From: an uncultured Flaviramulus sp.
GTDB lineage: Bacteria; Bacteroidota; Bacteroidia; Flavobacteriales; Flavobacteriaceae
Assembly (NCBI GenBank): GCA_947487155.1
Contig: CANKVS010000038.1
Coordinates: forward strand, 1-39,689
Length of the DNA: 39,689 nucleotides
Direction of reading: 5' to 3'
Made by a program: the position numbers and the translations under genes. The notes below the pieces were generated by a model. That model did no database searches. It worked only from the letters and a program-made list of their open reading frames with translations, and was not told the DNA's origin. This document shows, one piece after another, positions 24,883 through 32,316 of this stretch (positions are counted from its first letter, which is position 1; each line of letters opens with the position of its first letter).

Positions 24883-26436
24883 TTAATCCTCTGGTGGATA
24901 ACCGTGAATAGCTTCAAAAACCTCATCAAAATTAGAACGTAAATAAGCATTCAATTTTTTTCTGTAATCGCCTTTTAACCATTCCACAAAATTATAGGTG
25001 CTTTTACTTATACATTTTGTATAACGGTGTATTCTAAAATCTATATCATCTCCTAATTTTTTAGCTAAAGCTAAAGCATCATAAACATCTTCGCTATTTT
25101 CTATGCATATTTTACCATGCTGAGCTATAGAACGTTCTAGTACCACTTTGGAAGATTCACCTGATCTAACTGACTCTATATAAGCGCGTTGTACATCAAA
25201 ATACACCACTTTAGATTTAGAAAATTCTGCTCGTAATGCATCGGACATTTCATATCTAAAATTGCTTTCTAATTCTTCATCGCTTAGTATTGCATCTAAA
25301 TAATAATTTGGCGATCTAAATATTTTTTGCCAGTCTAAATCGTCTCCCCATGCCCCAAATCGGTGAAAATTATTTCCTAAGTCAATAACACTAAAAGTCA
25401 ATTTGTCCTTTAAAATACGAGATCCACGACCAATCATTTGATAATATAGCGTTAAGGATTTTGTAGCTCTATTTAAAATAATACTCTCAACTGTAGGTTC
25501 ATCGAACCCTGTAGTTAAAATACTTACCGATGTTAATATAGCATCTGGGGTGTTTTTAAACCATTTTAAAATAAGAGCTCTTTCCTTTTTAGAATTGGTG
25601 TTATCTAAATGTGCCACGGGATAACCAGCGGCTCTAAACGTATCGTAAACATGTAGCGATGTGTTTATACCATTGTTGAATATAAGCGTTTTTTTGCCTT
25701 TAGATCGTTCTTCATAAGCTTGTAACAACTTAGTTAGCATGTCGTTATCTGTATACAAATCTTCGGAAGATTTAACCGTATAATCACCATTAGCACCAAC
25801 AACTAACGATGTTAACCCTACATTGTATGAGAACATTTCGGCACGCGCCAAAAACCTATTTTCAATTAAAGATTCTATGGTTTCACCAACAATCAATTCA
25901 TCATAATTATCAGTCATAGGCAGCTCCATACTCGAACTTAAAGGTGTTGCCGTTACACCTAAAATAAATGACTGACTAAAAAACTTAAACAATTTTGTGA
26001 ATGAGTTATAGTGTGCTTCATCAATTATAACTAAACCAATATCAGATATATCGAGTTTGTCATCATTCAACCTGTTATTTAAGGTTTCAACCATGGCAAC
26101 AAAACAAGAGTAGTTAGCTTGATCGTCCAAATCGGCTTTACTATCTACAACTTTATTTATTACACCAAACTCTGTAAGCATATTAGAGGTTTGCTTGCAC
26201 AACTCAATACGGTGCGTCATCACTAAAACCTTTTTCTTATGAAGCTTTAAATACTGTCTTACAATTTCAGAAAATATTACAGTCTTACCACCACCAGTTG
26301 GTAATTGATATAGCAAATGGTAATCTGCTGGAGACTCTTCAAAGCTTTTAAAAATCTTATCGATAGCCCCTTTTTGATAGCTATATAAATCTTTCCCCGT
26401 TTTTCTTTCCTCTAATTCTAATGTAGATATGGACAT
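24883..26436 (-). CDS. SF2 DEAD/DEAH-box helicase (SSL2/RadD-like)
   Basis: A 517-residue superfamily 2 helicase. Motifs in order: YQLPTGGGKTVIFSE (about 43-57), MTHRIELCKQ (Ia), VIIDEAHYNSF (II), LGVTATPLSS (III), LIFNNGIN, SILTTGFDEPTVESIILNRA (V) and YYQMIGRGSRIL (VI). The order resembles the SSL2/RadD group acting on nucleic acids in repair. The last about 130 residues lack a named domain and may give specificity. It stands alone, without methyltransferase or nuclease genes, so a restriction or defence role is not supported. A -7 box TATTTTTG lies at 26465-26458 on the minus strand. Confidence 0.88.
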   Translation of the reverse strand: MSISTLELEERKTGKDLYSYQKGAIDKIFKSFEESPADYHLLYQLPTGGGKTVIFSEIVRQYLKLHKKKVLVMTHRIELCKQTSNMLTEFGVINKVVDSKADLDDQANYSCFVAMVETLNNRLNDDKLDISDIGLVIIDEAHYNSFTKLFKFFSQSFILGVTATPLSSSMELPMTDNYDELIVGETIESLIENRFLARAEMFSYNVGLTSLVVGANGDYTVKSSEDLYTDNDMLTKLLQAYEERSKGKKTLIFNNGINTSLHVYDTFRAAGYPVAHLDNTNSKKERALILKWFKNTPDAILTSVSILTTGFDEPTVESIILNRATKSLTLYYQMIGRGSRILKDKLTFSVIDLGNNFHRFGAWGDDLDWQKIFRSPNYYLDAILSDEELESNFRYEMSDALRAEFSKSKVVYFDVQRAYIESVRSGESSKVVLERSIAQHGKICIENSEDVYDALALAKKLGDDIDFRIHRYTKCISKSTYNFVEWLKGDYRKKLNAYLRSNFDEVFEAIHGYPPED

Positions 26437-26652
26437 TCAATTAATTTTTATGACGAGCAAAAATAACATCTTTAAAGGGTTTATGACGAATGTTTGAGCG
26501 AAAATTATAAATGATTTTTATTTCTTTAAAAAAATGATAAGCATGTAGTCATTTAAAAACAATATAATGAGTTTAATAGAGCCGTGTTTCTCAAATATTT
26601 GTTTCGGAATTTTCACTGAAACTTTAAAATATTGTTAATAAAATCAATTATT

Positions 26653-26683
26653 TTGGTTTTAGTAAAACTATATATTATTTTTC
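26653..26683 (+). promoter_or_regulatory. possible promoter of the aldo/keto reductase gene
   Basis: TTG (26653-26655), 20-nt spacer, then TATTTTTC (26676-26683), one mismatch to TAnnTTTG. The ATG follows at 26715. Confidence 0.35.
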
Positions 26684-26714
26684 AAGCTTATATAACATTA
26701 TAATAACTTATAAC

Positions 26715-27728
26715 ATGCAAATTAACGACAAAAGCGGAACTACAGCATATCAAGCATCACCAGACAGATATAACACTATAAAGTATAATAGAGCTGGAAA
26801 AAGTGGTGTGTTACTGCCTGCTATATCTTTGGGTTTATGGCATAATTTTGGGTTTATTAATAATCTTCAAAACGGAAGAGATATTTTAAGAAGCGCTTTT
26901 GATTACGGTATTACGCATTTTGATTTGGCTAATAATTATGGGCCACCTTACGGTTCTGCTGAAGAAAATTTTGGAACCATATTTAATAAAGACTTTAAAC
27001 CGTATAGAGATGAGCTTTTTATTGCATCGAAAGCGGGGTTCGATATGTGGCCTGGGCCTTATGGAGATTGGGGTTCTAGAAAATATTTAATTTCTAGTAT
27101 TGACCAAAGTTTAAAACGTATGGGCTTAGATTATGTTGATATTTTTTATCATCATAGACCAGATTTAAACACTCCTTTGGAAGAAACCATGGGTGCTTTA
27201 GCAGATATTGTTAGACAAGGCAAAGCATTATATGTGGGTATTTCTAATTACGACCATAATCGTACTAATGAAGCTGCAGAAATACTTAAAAGACTTAACG
27301 TACCATTTATTTTACATCAGGCTAGATATTCTATGTTCGATCGTTGGGTTGAAGGGGGATTATTAAATACTATAGAACAGCAAGGTGTTGGCTGTATTGC
27401 TTTTTCGCCATTAGCACAAGGGTTGTTAACTGAAAAGTATTTAAATGGTATTCCTAAAGATTCAAGAGCTGCTAAAGATTTAACATACTTAAATGTTGAA
27501 GACGTTAATAATAATATTGAAAAAATTCAACTACTAGCAAAAATAGCTAATGAACGCGGACAAAAATTATCGCAAATGGCAATTGCTTGGATTTTAAGAC
27601 AGCCACAAGTAGCATCGGTATTAATTGGAGCAAGTTCGTCGAACCAGTTAAAAGAAAATTTAAAGGCTTTAGATAATTTGGAGTTTTCAAACGATGAGTT
27701 AGAGCTAATTGACAAGATTGTTTCTTAA
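26715..27728 (+). CDS. aldo/keto reductase, YghZ/MgrA-like
   Basis: A 337-residue NADPH-dependent aldo/keto reductase (TIM barrel). The catalytic tetrad is visible: Asp and Tyr in FDLANNYGPPYGSAEENFG, Lys in IASKAGFDMWPGPYGDWGSR, and His in DIFYHHRPDLNTP. NADP-binding residues sit near VLIGASSSNQLKENLKAL. The GPPYGSAEENFG and MWPGPYGDWGSRK segments are typical of YghZ-type L-glyceraldehyde-3-phosphate/methylglyoxal reductases, so detoxification of reactive carbonyls is the best guess. It is a single-gene unit, convergent with a secreted protein gene 8 bp away. Confidence 0.92.
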   Translation: MQINDKSGTTAYQASPDRYNTIKYNRAGKSGVLLPAISLGLWHNFGFINNLQNGRDILRSAFDYGITHFDLANNYGPPYGSAEENFGTIFNKDFKPYRDELFIASKAGFDMWPGPYGDWGSRKYLISSIDQSLKRMGLDYVDIFYHHRPDLNTPLEETMGALADIVRQGKALYVGISNYDHNRTNEAAEILKRLNVPFILHQARYSMFDRWVEGGLLNTIEQQGVGCIAFSPLAQGLLTEKYLNGIPKDSRAAKDLTYLNVEDVNNNIEKIQLLAKIANERGQKLSQMAIAWILRQPQVASVLIGASSSNQLKENLKALDNLEFSNDELELIDKIVS

Positions 27729-27736
27729 CCTAACCC

Positions 27737-28411
27737 CTACTCTTTTACAATAATAATAGTTGCTTTTACACCAGTGGCTAAGTTCCACTGGTTAGAAGAC
27801 ACTAAATTTCCTAAATCATCTACTACCCTAAACTCTGCAGTATTGGGACCAGATTCTCCTTGGTTCAATGCTAAAAAATCAATTTTATTAAATCCAGATT
27901 GTAAATCTAACTTAAAACCTTTAAACCCACCAGTTAAATACACTTTGGCATGAATAATATCATCGTTTACTAATACCTGAATAACATCACCGTCGGTATA
28001 TCCATGATCTCGATATACCACATTTACAAATTTTGCTTTACTTTTAAAATCACCTAAAAACTGATCGGTTGTACTTCCATTTTTTTGTTCAATCTCTTCT
28101 GGTGTGAGTTTTAAGTTTTCTATATTCTTATTAATTTGTTTTGCATAAAGTTCTCCTGGGTTTCCGAATATTTCGTCTGGAAACATGGAAAATTCTTTTT
28201 TAGGCAATTCTAATTTACCAGAAATACGAGGCGTAGAAAACCCGTTAAATGCATTGTTTTTAATTGGTTTCTTAGGTTGTATGCTTATATCGTTAGAATC
28301 TTTTTTAGTTTCAACTGCAGGAATAGAGATTGACTTCTTTTTACTATCAATTTGAGAGTAAGCTGATAGCGAAAAAATTAAACCTATAAAAAATGAAAAA
28401 TATATCTTCAT
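27737..28411 (-). CDS. secreted protein, unknown function
   Basis: A 224-residue exported protein. The ATG at 28411 gives a clean signal peptide (MKIYFSFFIGLIFSLSAYSQ); a TTG three codons upstream is less likely. The first half of the mature protein is Lys/Ser/Pro-rich and probably disordered. The second half (about 125-222) looks like one beta-sandwich domain, with strands FVNVVYRDHGYTDGDVIQVL, AKVYLTGGFKGFKLDL and GPNTAEFRVVDDLGNLV. I do not recognise a named family. The HGYTDGD and N-x-G-x-x-GPNTAEF segments suggest an extracellular binding or structural role. Confidence 0.7.
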   Translation of the reverse strand: MKIYFSFFIGLIFSLSAYSQIDSKKKSISIPAVETKKDSNDISIQPKKPIKNNAFNGFSTPRISGKLELPKKEFSMFPDEIFGNPGELYAKQINKNIENLKLTPEEIEQKNGSTTDQFLGDFKSKAKFVNVVYRDHGYTDGDVIQVLVNDDIIHAKVYLTGGFKGFKLDLQSGFNKIDFLALNQGESGPNTAEFRVVDDLGNLVSSNQWNLATGVKATIIIVKE

Positions 28412-28670
28412 CAAATTCAATTATTAATCAAAGGTATTTCTTTCTTTGAAAATATTTACTACACATATTTATTTTTGCATTTATTTAATACAATAACTGT
28501 TCCTAAATTAACATTTATTGTGGTTTTAGTGCAATAATTTCACTATTCCTAACTCAATACATCCTGCAAAACGTTAAAATCTGTTAATTTATTAGTATGT
28601 TATGCATAGTACTGTAACAAAATCTATTTCCTGTCGTCTACTTAGTATAACTCAATTAAAAACAAAAAAA
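28412..28670. other. non-coding region upstream of the micro-ORF cluster
   Basis: AT-rich DNA without a supported gene. It must hold promoters for the secreted-protein gene (leftward) and for the micro-ORFs (rightward). I see no convincing TTG/TAnnTTTG pair for the micro-ORFs. Confidence 0.4.
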
Positions 28671-28757
28671 ATGAGAACATTAAACAGTAATCAAATTACA
28701 AGTAGTTTAACAAACACAAAAAGCAACAACTGGAATAGTAAAAGACGCTATAGATAG
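28671..28757 (+). CDS. 28-residue basic micropeptide, tandem copy 1
   Basis: A 28-codon ATG frame ending in TAG. The peptide begins MRTLNSNQ, has a Thr/Ser/Asn-rich middle and ends TKSNNWNSKRRYR. It has about six positive charges, no acidic residue, no cysteine and no hydrophobic segment. The neighbour at 28800 encodes a near twin: from codon 16 on the peptides are identical although 8 of 13 codons differ, always silently. That argues strongly that the peptide is translated and selected. Ideas, all inference: RNA- or ribosome-binding micropeptide, leader peptide, or secreted signal or antimicrobial. No RiPP-modifying enzyme gene is near. I do not recognise the family. Confidence 0.65.
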   Translation: MRTLNSNQITSSLTNTKSNNWNSKRRYR

Positions 28758-28773
28758 TTTATAACAAAAATTC

Positions 28774-28784
28774 ATCAATCAAAT
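28774..28784 (+). repeat. 11-nt leader motif, copy A
   Basis: ATCAATCAAAT, ending exactly 15 nt before the ATG of micropeptide copy 2 (28800). The same 11 bases occur at 28910-28920, again ending 15 nt before the ATG of the third micro-ORF. The spacing suggests a translational or regulatory leader element. Confidence 0.5.
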
Positions 28785-28799
28785 TAAATTAAATAAATT

Positions 28800-28886
28800 A
28801 TGAGAACATTAAACAACAATCAATTATCAAGTACTTTAACTTCTACAAAAAGTAATAATTGGAACAGTAAAAGGCGTTACAGGTAG
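28800..28886 (+). CDS. 28-residue basic micropeptide, tandem copy 2
   Basis: A twin of the ORF at 28671: same length, opening MRTLNNNQ and the same last 13 residues TKSNNWNSKRRYR. Across 28 codons there are nine silent changes and five amino-acid changes, all between similar residues (Ser/Asn, Ile/Leu, Thr/Ser, Ser/Thr, Asn/Ser) and all in the first 15 codons. Its last codons, AGG CGT TAC AGG TAG, form the 5' arm and loop of a terminator hairpin (28871-28898), so this stretch is read both as peptide and as RNA structure. The start codon is ATG, with no Shine-Dalgarno. Unknown family. Confidence 0.65.
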   Translation: MRTLNNNQLSSTLTSTKSNNWNSKRRYR

Positions 28887-28898
28887 TAACGTCTTTTT
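28871..28898 (+). terminator. intrinsic terminator overlapping micropeptide copy 2
   Basis: GGCGTTAC (28873-28880) pairs with GTAACGTC (28886-28893), with one G-T pair, extendable by two A-T pairs. The loop is AGGTA and five Ts follow (28894-28898). The stop codon at 28884-28886 lies in the loop and 3' arm. It would close a transcript of about 230 nt carrying both micropeptides. Confidence 0.7.
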
Positions 28899-28909
28899 AA
28901 AAACTGAAT

Positions 28910-28920
28910 ATCAATCAAAT
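28910..28920 (+). repeat. 11-nt leader motif, copy B
   Basis: ATCAATCAAAT, identical to 28774-28784 and at the same 15-nt distance from the next ATG (28936). Confidence 0.5.
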
Positions 28921-28935
28921 CAAAAAAACACTTAG

Positions 28936-29022
28936 ATGAAACCAATCAAAAAAAATATCAAAACACATAGATCGTCTAACCTGCGAAAATTTGTTTTTCA
29001 GCAGACGTATCTTAAGTTTTAA
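28936..29022 (+). CDS. third 28-codon micro-ORF
   Basis: An ATG frame of exactly 28 codons ending in TAA. The peptide (MKPIKKNIKTHRSSNLRKFV... ending QQTYLKF) is strongly basic, like its two neighbours, but has little sequence likeness to them. Support comes from equal length, equal charge character, and the shared 11-nt leader motif placed 15 nt before the ATG. It lies beyond the terminator of the first two, so expression would need read-through or its own promoter. It could be a chance frame. Confidence 0.35.
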   Translation: MKPIKKNIKTHRSSNLRKFVFQQTYLKF

Positions 29023-29084
29023 TACGAGTAACGACATAATTTGGAAAGGAAGTAAGCGATACGCTCATTAAATTAGCATCATGG

Positions 29085-29114
29085 TTGTGGTATTGTTTTT
29101 GTGAAATACGTTTC
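29085..29114 (+). promoter_or_regulatory. possible exbD promoter
   Basis: TTG (29085-29087), 19-nt spacer, then TACGTTTC (29107-29114), one mismatch to TAnnTTTG. The RNA start would be about 20 nt before the ATG at 29140. Confidence 0.4.
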
Positions 29115-29139
29115 ATATTAACATTTAAAAAACATAATT

Positions 29140-29697
29140 ATGAGACGTTCAAAATTAGTACCTGAAGTGAATGCGGGGTCTATGGCAGACATTGCATTTT
29201 TATTATTAATCTTCTTCTTAGTTACCGCCGTAATACCCAAAGACAAAGGGTTTAATAGAAAATTACCTCCCGAATGCCCTCCAAATACCATTTGCGAAGG
29301 AGAAATATTAGAGCGTAATGCATTACGCATTGTAATTAATAACAAGGATCAAATTATGGTTGAGGGTGATGTTATTAATATAGATGAGCTTAAAGTTGTC
29401 GCCAAAAACTTTTTAGATAATAATGGTGATGGTAGTTGTAGCTATTGTAACGGAGTTAAGGCAGATAATTTATCTGTAAACCCTACCAAAGCAGTTATTT
29501 CTTTACAATTTGGTAAGCAAACAAGTTACAATCAATTTATTGCTGTACAGGACGAATTAACAAAGGCATATTACGAATTACGGCAAGCTTATATACATAA
29601 CGTTCTGAAAACAACAACAAAAAATATGAGTGAAGATGAGTTAAAACAGGTAAAAAACGCTTATCCATTTACTTTATCGGAAGCTGAAACAAAGTAA
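29140..29697 (+). CDS. exbD: ExbD/TolR-family transport energiser
   Basis: A 185-residue ExbD/TolR protein. One N-terminal membrane helix carries the proton-path aspartate (NAGSMADIAFLLLIFFLVT; Asp18), followed by a periplasmic domain. With ExbB it harnesses the proton gradient for TonB-dependent import or other envelope work. The periplasmic part has two extra cysteine-bearing segments (PPECPPNTICEG and GDGSCSYCNGVK). I recall this form from second ExbD copies in Bacteroidota exbB-exbD-exbD operons. Here no exbB or tonB is adjacent, so it must act with partners encoded elsewhere. Confidence 0.88.
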   Translation: MRRSKLVPEVNAGSMADIAFLLLIFFLVTAVIPKDKGFNRKLPPECPPNTICEGEILERNALRIVINNKDQIMVEGDVINIDELKVVAKNFLDNNGDGSCSYCNGVKADNLSVNPTKAVISLQFGKQTSYNQFIAVQDELTKAYYELRQAYIHNVLKTTTKNMSEDELKQVKNAYPFTLSEAETK

Positions 29698-29706
29698 AAT
29701 TTTTGG

Positions 29707-29729
29707 GATTATATGTTTAATCTTTTTTT
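29707..29729 (+). terminator. weak terminator after exbD
   Basis: GATTA (29707-29711) and TAATC (29718-29722) form a short stem, followed by seven Ts (29723-29729). It overlaps the 3' end of the convergent gene. The stem is only five A/T-rich pairs, so this is tentative. Confidence 0.35.
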
Positions 29730-30592
29730 CTAAAACCGTAGAATAATTGTTTTATAAAGTGTTTTGGCATATCGGCATCACCAGAATAACCTAATTCAAT
29801 TTGTCCACTATCCTCTGGAATATAATTAGTTTTAAAAATATAATCCCATAAGCTTAAACTAATCCCAAAATTAACACCATGTTTTCTTGCTTTTGGCAAT
29901 GCACAGGCATGGTGGTATAAATGCATTACCGGATTATTAAAAATATACTTAAGTGGTCCATAAGAACACTTAATGTTTGCATGGTTTAAATGCCCAATTG
30001 CAATGGCTATAAAATGAATAATAAATGCCTGTGTAGGTTCAAAACCACCTAATAGCATAATTGCTAAAACCTTAAGTGGTTTATAGAAAATATTCTCCAT
30101 CCAGTGGTAACGTAAATGTGCTGCAAACCCCATTTCTTTAACAGAATGATGCACTTTATGAAAACGCCATAATATATTAAATCGATGTAGCAATACATGA
30201 GTAAACCATTGTACAAAATCTTGTAATAAAAAGAATAACAATAACTGACCCCAAATTGGTAAAGAGGATATGTTTACTATTGCTAATGACTTCATGGTAA
30301 TGCCTAAACCTGAAAAAACAACTTCTAGAACACTATATACTCCAGCGATGATAATTGAAAAAACAAAAAAATTGAAAAACATATAAAACCCATCTATCCA
30401 AAAATCTTTTCTAAATATAGATTGTTCTTTTCGCCATGGAAATATAATTTCTAATCCCCATACTAACAAGGATATTATAATTAGTCCCCAAAAATAATTA
30501 GTGTATAAAGGGACTTCGAAGATTATTGACTTCCATGTCCAATCTACAGTGCTTAAAAAAGAGTTCTTAAAAACATCTAAATACGTATTCAT
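29717..30592 (-). CDS. sterol desaturase / fatty-acid hydroxylase family protein
   Basis: A 291-residue membrane di-iron enzyme. Several hydrophobic helices (for example YFWGLIIISLLVWGLEIIF and MFFNFFVFSIIIAGVYSVL) surround the histidine clusters THVLLHR, HKVHH and HLYHH that bind two irons in this family. Members hydroxylate or desaturate lipids, sterols or carotenoids using oxygen; the substrate here is unknown. It is last in a minus-strand run after the sulfite dehydrogenase cytochrome gene (27-bp gap), so it could share that transcript, though no functional link is obvious. Confidence 0.88.
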   Translation of the reverse strand: MNTYLDVFKNSFLSTVDWTWKSIIFEVPLYTNYFWGLIIISLLVWGLEIIFPWRKEQSIFRKDFWIDGFYMFFNFFVFSIIIAGVYSVLEVVFSGLGITMKSLAIVNISSLPIWGQLLLFFLLQDFVQWFTHVLLHRFNILWRFHKVHHSVKEMGFAAHLRYHWMENIFYKPLKVLAIMLLGGFEPTQAFIIHFIAIAIGHLNHANIKCSYGPLKYIFNNPVMHLYHHACALPKARKHGVNFGISLSLWDYIFKTNYIPEDSGQIELGYSGDADMPKHFIKQLFYGFRKKD

Positions 30593-30619
30593 AATTTATG
30601 AAATTAAAAAGCTAAAACA

Positions 30620-31084
30620 CTAATCTTCCAAATCATACCACTCAATATTAGTTAAATTTGTACGTCTTCCTTTTTCTTCAGGACCATAATTTTTAGCTAA
30701 ATATTCAGTGATTAAGTCTTCATTATCTCCCAAATCCCAAAGATTTTGAGTGTCTTGCATCCACTTTATTATACCGGTCCAACCTGCTTTAGTCGCTCTA
30801 TTTTGGGTTACTAATTTTGCTGAATGGCACGGTGTACAACTTGCAATCACCAACGGCAAGCTTTTATCATCTTTAAAACCTGTAGCGATATGAATGCCAT
30901 TTTCAATAGTACCCAAATCTTCTTTTTGTATATAGGTTTCTTTAGAAACTTTTTCAAAAGCTAAAAATGATGGATTAATAATTTTATATATAAGTCCTGC
31001 TGCACCAGATAGGATTAATGCAAAAAATAGTACACCTGTAAAATAAATGCGCTTGTTTTTTTTTAAGAACTCTGAATGCTTCAT
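30620..31084 (-). CDS. sorB: sulfite dehydrogenase cytochrome c subunit (SorB-like)
   Basis: A 154-residue monoheme cytochrome c. An N-terminal membrane anchor (about 12-35: RIYFTGVLFFALILSGAAG) precedes the heme-binding motif CTPCH (83-87). The ending, with GWTGIIKWMQDTQNLWDLGD and LAKNYGPEEKGRR, matches cytochrome partners of periplasmic sulfite dehydrogenases. It would take electrons from the molybdenum subunit and pass them to the respiratory chain. The stop codon of the catalytic gene directly abuts its start, so translation is tightly coupled. Confidence 0.87.
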   Translation of the reverse strand: MKHSEFLKKNKRIYFTGVLFFALILSGAAGLIYKIINPSFLAFEKVSKETYIQKEDLGTIENGIHIATGFKDDKSLPLVIASCTPCHSAKLVTQNRATKAGWTGIIKWMQDTQNLWDLGDNEDLITEYLAKNYGPEEKGRRTNLTNIEWYDLED

Positions 31085-32305
31085 TTATTTAACTTTAACA
31101 GCAATTCTATGACATGCATTATTTAAGTAGCCTTTGGGGTTCCACCCTGGCACTAACATGGTTTGACTAACATTATTTGTATCGGTTGCTCTTGCCCAAA
31201 CTTCGTAATAACCAATTTTTGGAAATGCTATTTCAGCACTAAAATGTTGCCATGCCAGCCGATTGCTTGGTTTAGTAAGATGACATGGTATCCATGTTGA
31301 TCCGAAATCTATGGAATATGCCATATTTTTAACCTCCAACTCCCCTGCCCAAGCGTGCCCACGAATATGTAGTGTTTTTCCTTTTGTAATCATAGCTCCA
31401 GATTTGGGGTATGTAATTAATGATTTTACAGGCATACTTTCTATAATACACATGTCTTCATCTTTTACTTTTTCACCAGGAGCAACAGGTTTACATGGCA
31501 CTCTATAAGCAGGCGCCTTCATTTTTGTGCCATCATGTTCTATATTTCTAACACTAATTCTATTAATCCATTTACCAGAAGCCGATGCTGGCCAGCCTCC
31601 AGCTACTAATCGCAACGGATACCCATGCGCTAAAGGAATATCTTCCCCATTCATTTTAAAAGCTAATAGTGTTTCATCTTGAAGGGCTTTATGCATAGGT
31701 ACACCTCTAGAAATGGGTTCTTTTTTAGGGTCGCCACTTAAATGTGTATCGGCAGCATGGTATCCAATGTATACAGCATCGCTTTTAATGCCTACGTTTT
31801 CAAGAACATCTTTTAATCTAACACCCGTCCATTCGGCACAGGATACTGCACCAACAGTCCATTGATTGCCTTTTGCAGGTGGATTAAATTCGCTTCTCCC
31901 ATTACCACCACATTCCAAAGTTAATTGGTATGTGTACTGTTTAAATTTTGTTTTTAATTCTTGAAGTGTAAACGTCTTGCTTTTTATAACTGATTCACCA
32001 TCAATACTAAGTGTCCATTTTGAAGCATCTATAGCTTTAGGTATTATACCATTATTTCTAATGAACATGTATTTATTAGGGGTAATTTTATCATCTAAAA
32101 GATGTGCTTTGGCTTCAATATTCCAAGGTTTATCATTCAATACAGTCATTTCGGTATCCTTTCCAAATAATTTATAAGGATCAGGTTCTTGAAATCCTAA
32201 AGGAATGTAGCCTTTTGGCATTGTTGATGAAAAAACAATGTCTGTACTTACAATGTAAGCTGTTGTACCGAGAATCGTATTTTTAATAAATTGACGTCTT
32301 TGCAT
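31085..32305 (-). CDS. sorA: sulfite dehydrogenase, molybdopterin subunit (SorA-like)
   Basis: A 406-residue sulfite-oxidase-family enzyme that oxidises sulfite to sulfate outside the cytoplasm. The N-terminus MQRRQFIKNTILGTTAYIVS is a twin-arginine signal. The molybdopterin domain contains the Mo-ligand cysteine in LECGGNGRSEF (Cys132) and the segments HLSGDPKKEPISRGVPMHKA and AHGYPLRLVAGGWPASASGK. The C-terminal dimerisation domain includes KTLHIRGHAWAGELEVKNMA and YYEVWARATD. It lies in one transcript with the cytochrome gene downstream and follows the E1 dehydrogenase gene by 11 bp. Confidence 0.9.
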   Translation of the reverse strand: MQRRQFIKNTILGTTAYIVSTDIVFSSTMPKGYIPLGFQEPDPYKLFGKDTEMTVLNDKPWNIEAKAHLLDDKITPNKYMFIRNNGIIPKAIDASKWTLSIDGESVIKSKTFTLQELKTKFKQYTYQLTLECGGNGRSEFNPPAKGNQWTVGAVSCAEWTGVRLKDVLENVGIKSDAVYIGYHAADTHLSGDPKKEPISRGVPMHKALQDETLLAFKMNGEDIPLAHGYPLRLVAGGWPASASGKWINRISVRNIEHDGTKMKAPAYRVPCKPVAPGEKVKDEDMCIIESMPVKSLITYPKSGAMITKGKTLHIRGHAWAGELEVKNMAYSIDFGSTWIPCHLTKPSNRLAWQHFSAEIAFPKIGYYEVWARATDTNNVSQTMLVPGWNPKGYLNNACHRIAVKVK

Positions 32306-32316
32306 ATAGGGCGCTA

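Noticed and set aside
24873..24887. Perfect short palindrome ATTAACA-G-TGTTAAT at the end of the SF2 helicase gene
   Set aside because: It has seven-base arms in AT-rich DNA, overlaps the stop codon and lacks a T-tract. It is likely chance.
24883..26436. SF2 helicase as part of a restriction or phage-defence system
   Set aside because: No methyltransferase, nuclease or other defence gene is adjacent. Its neighbours are a cold-shock protein gene and an aldo/keto reductase gene.
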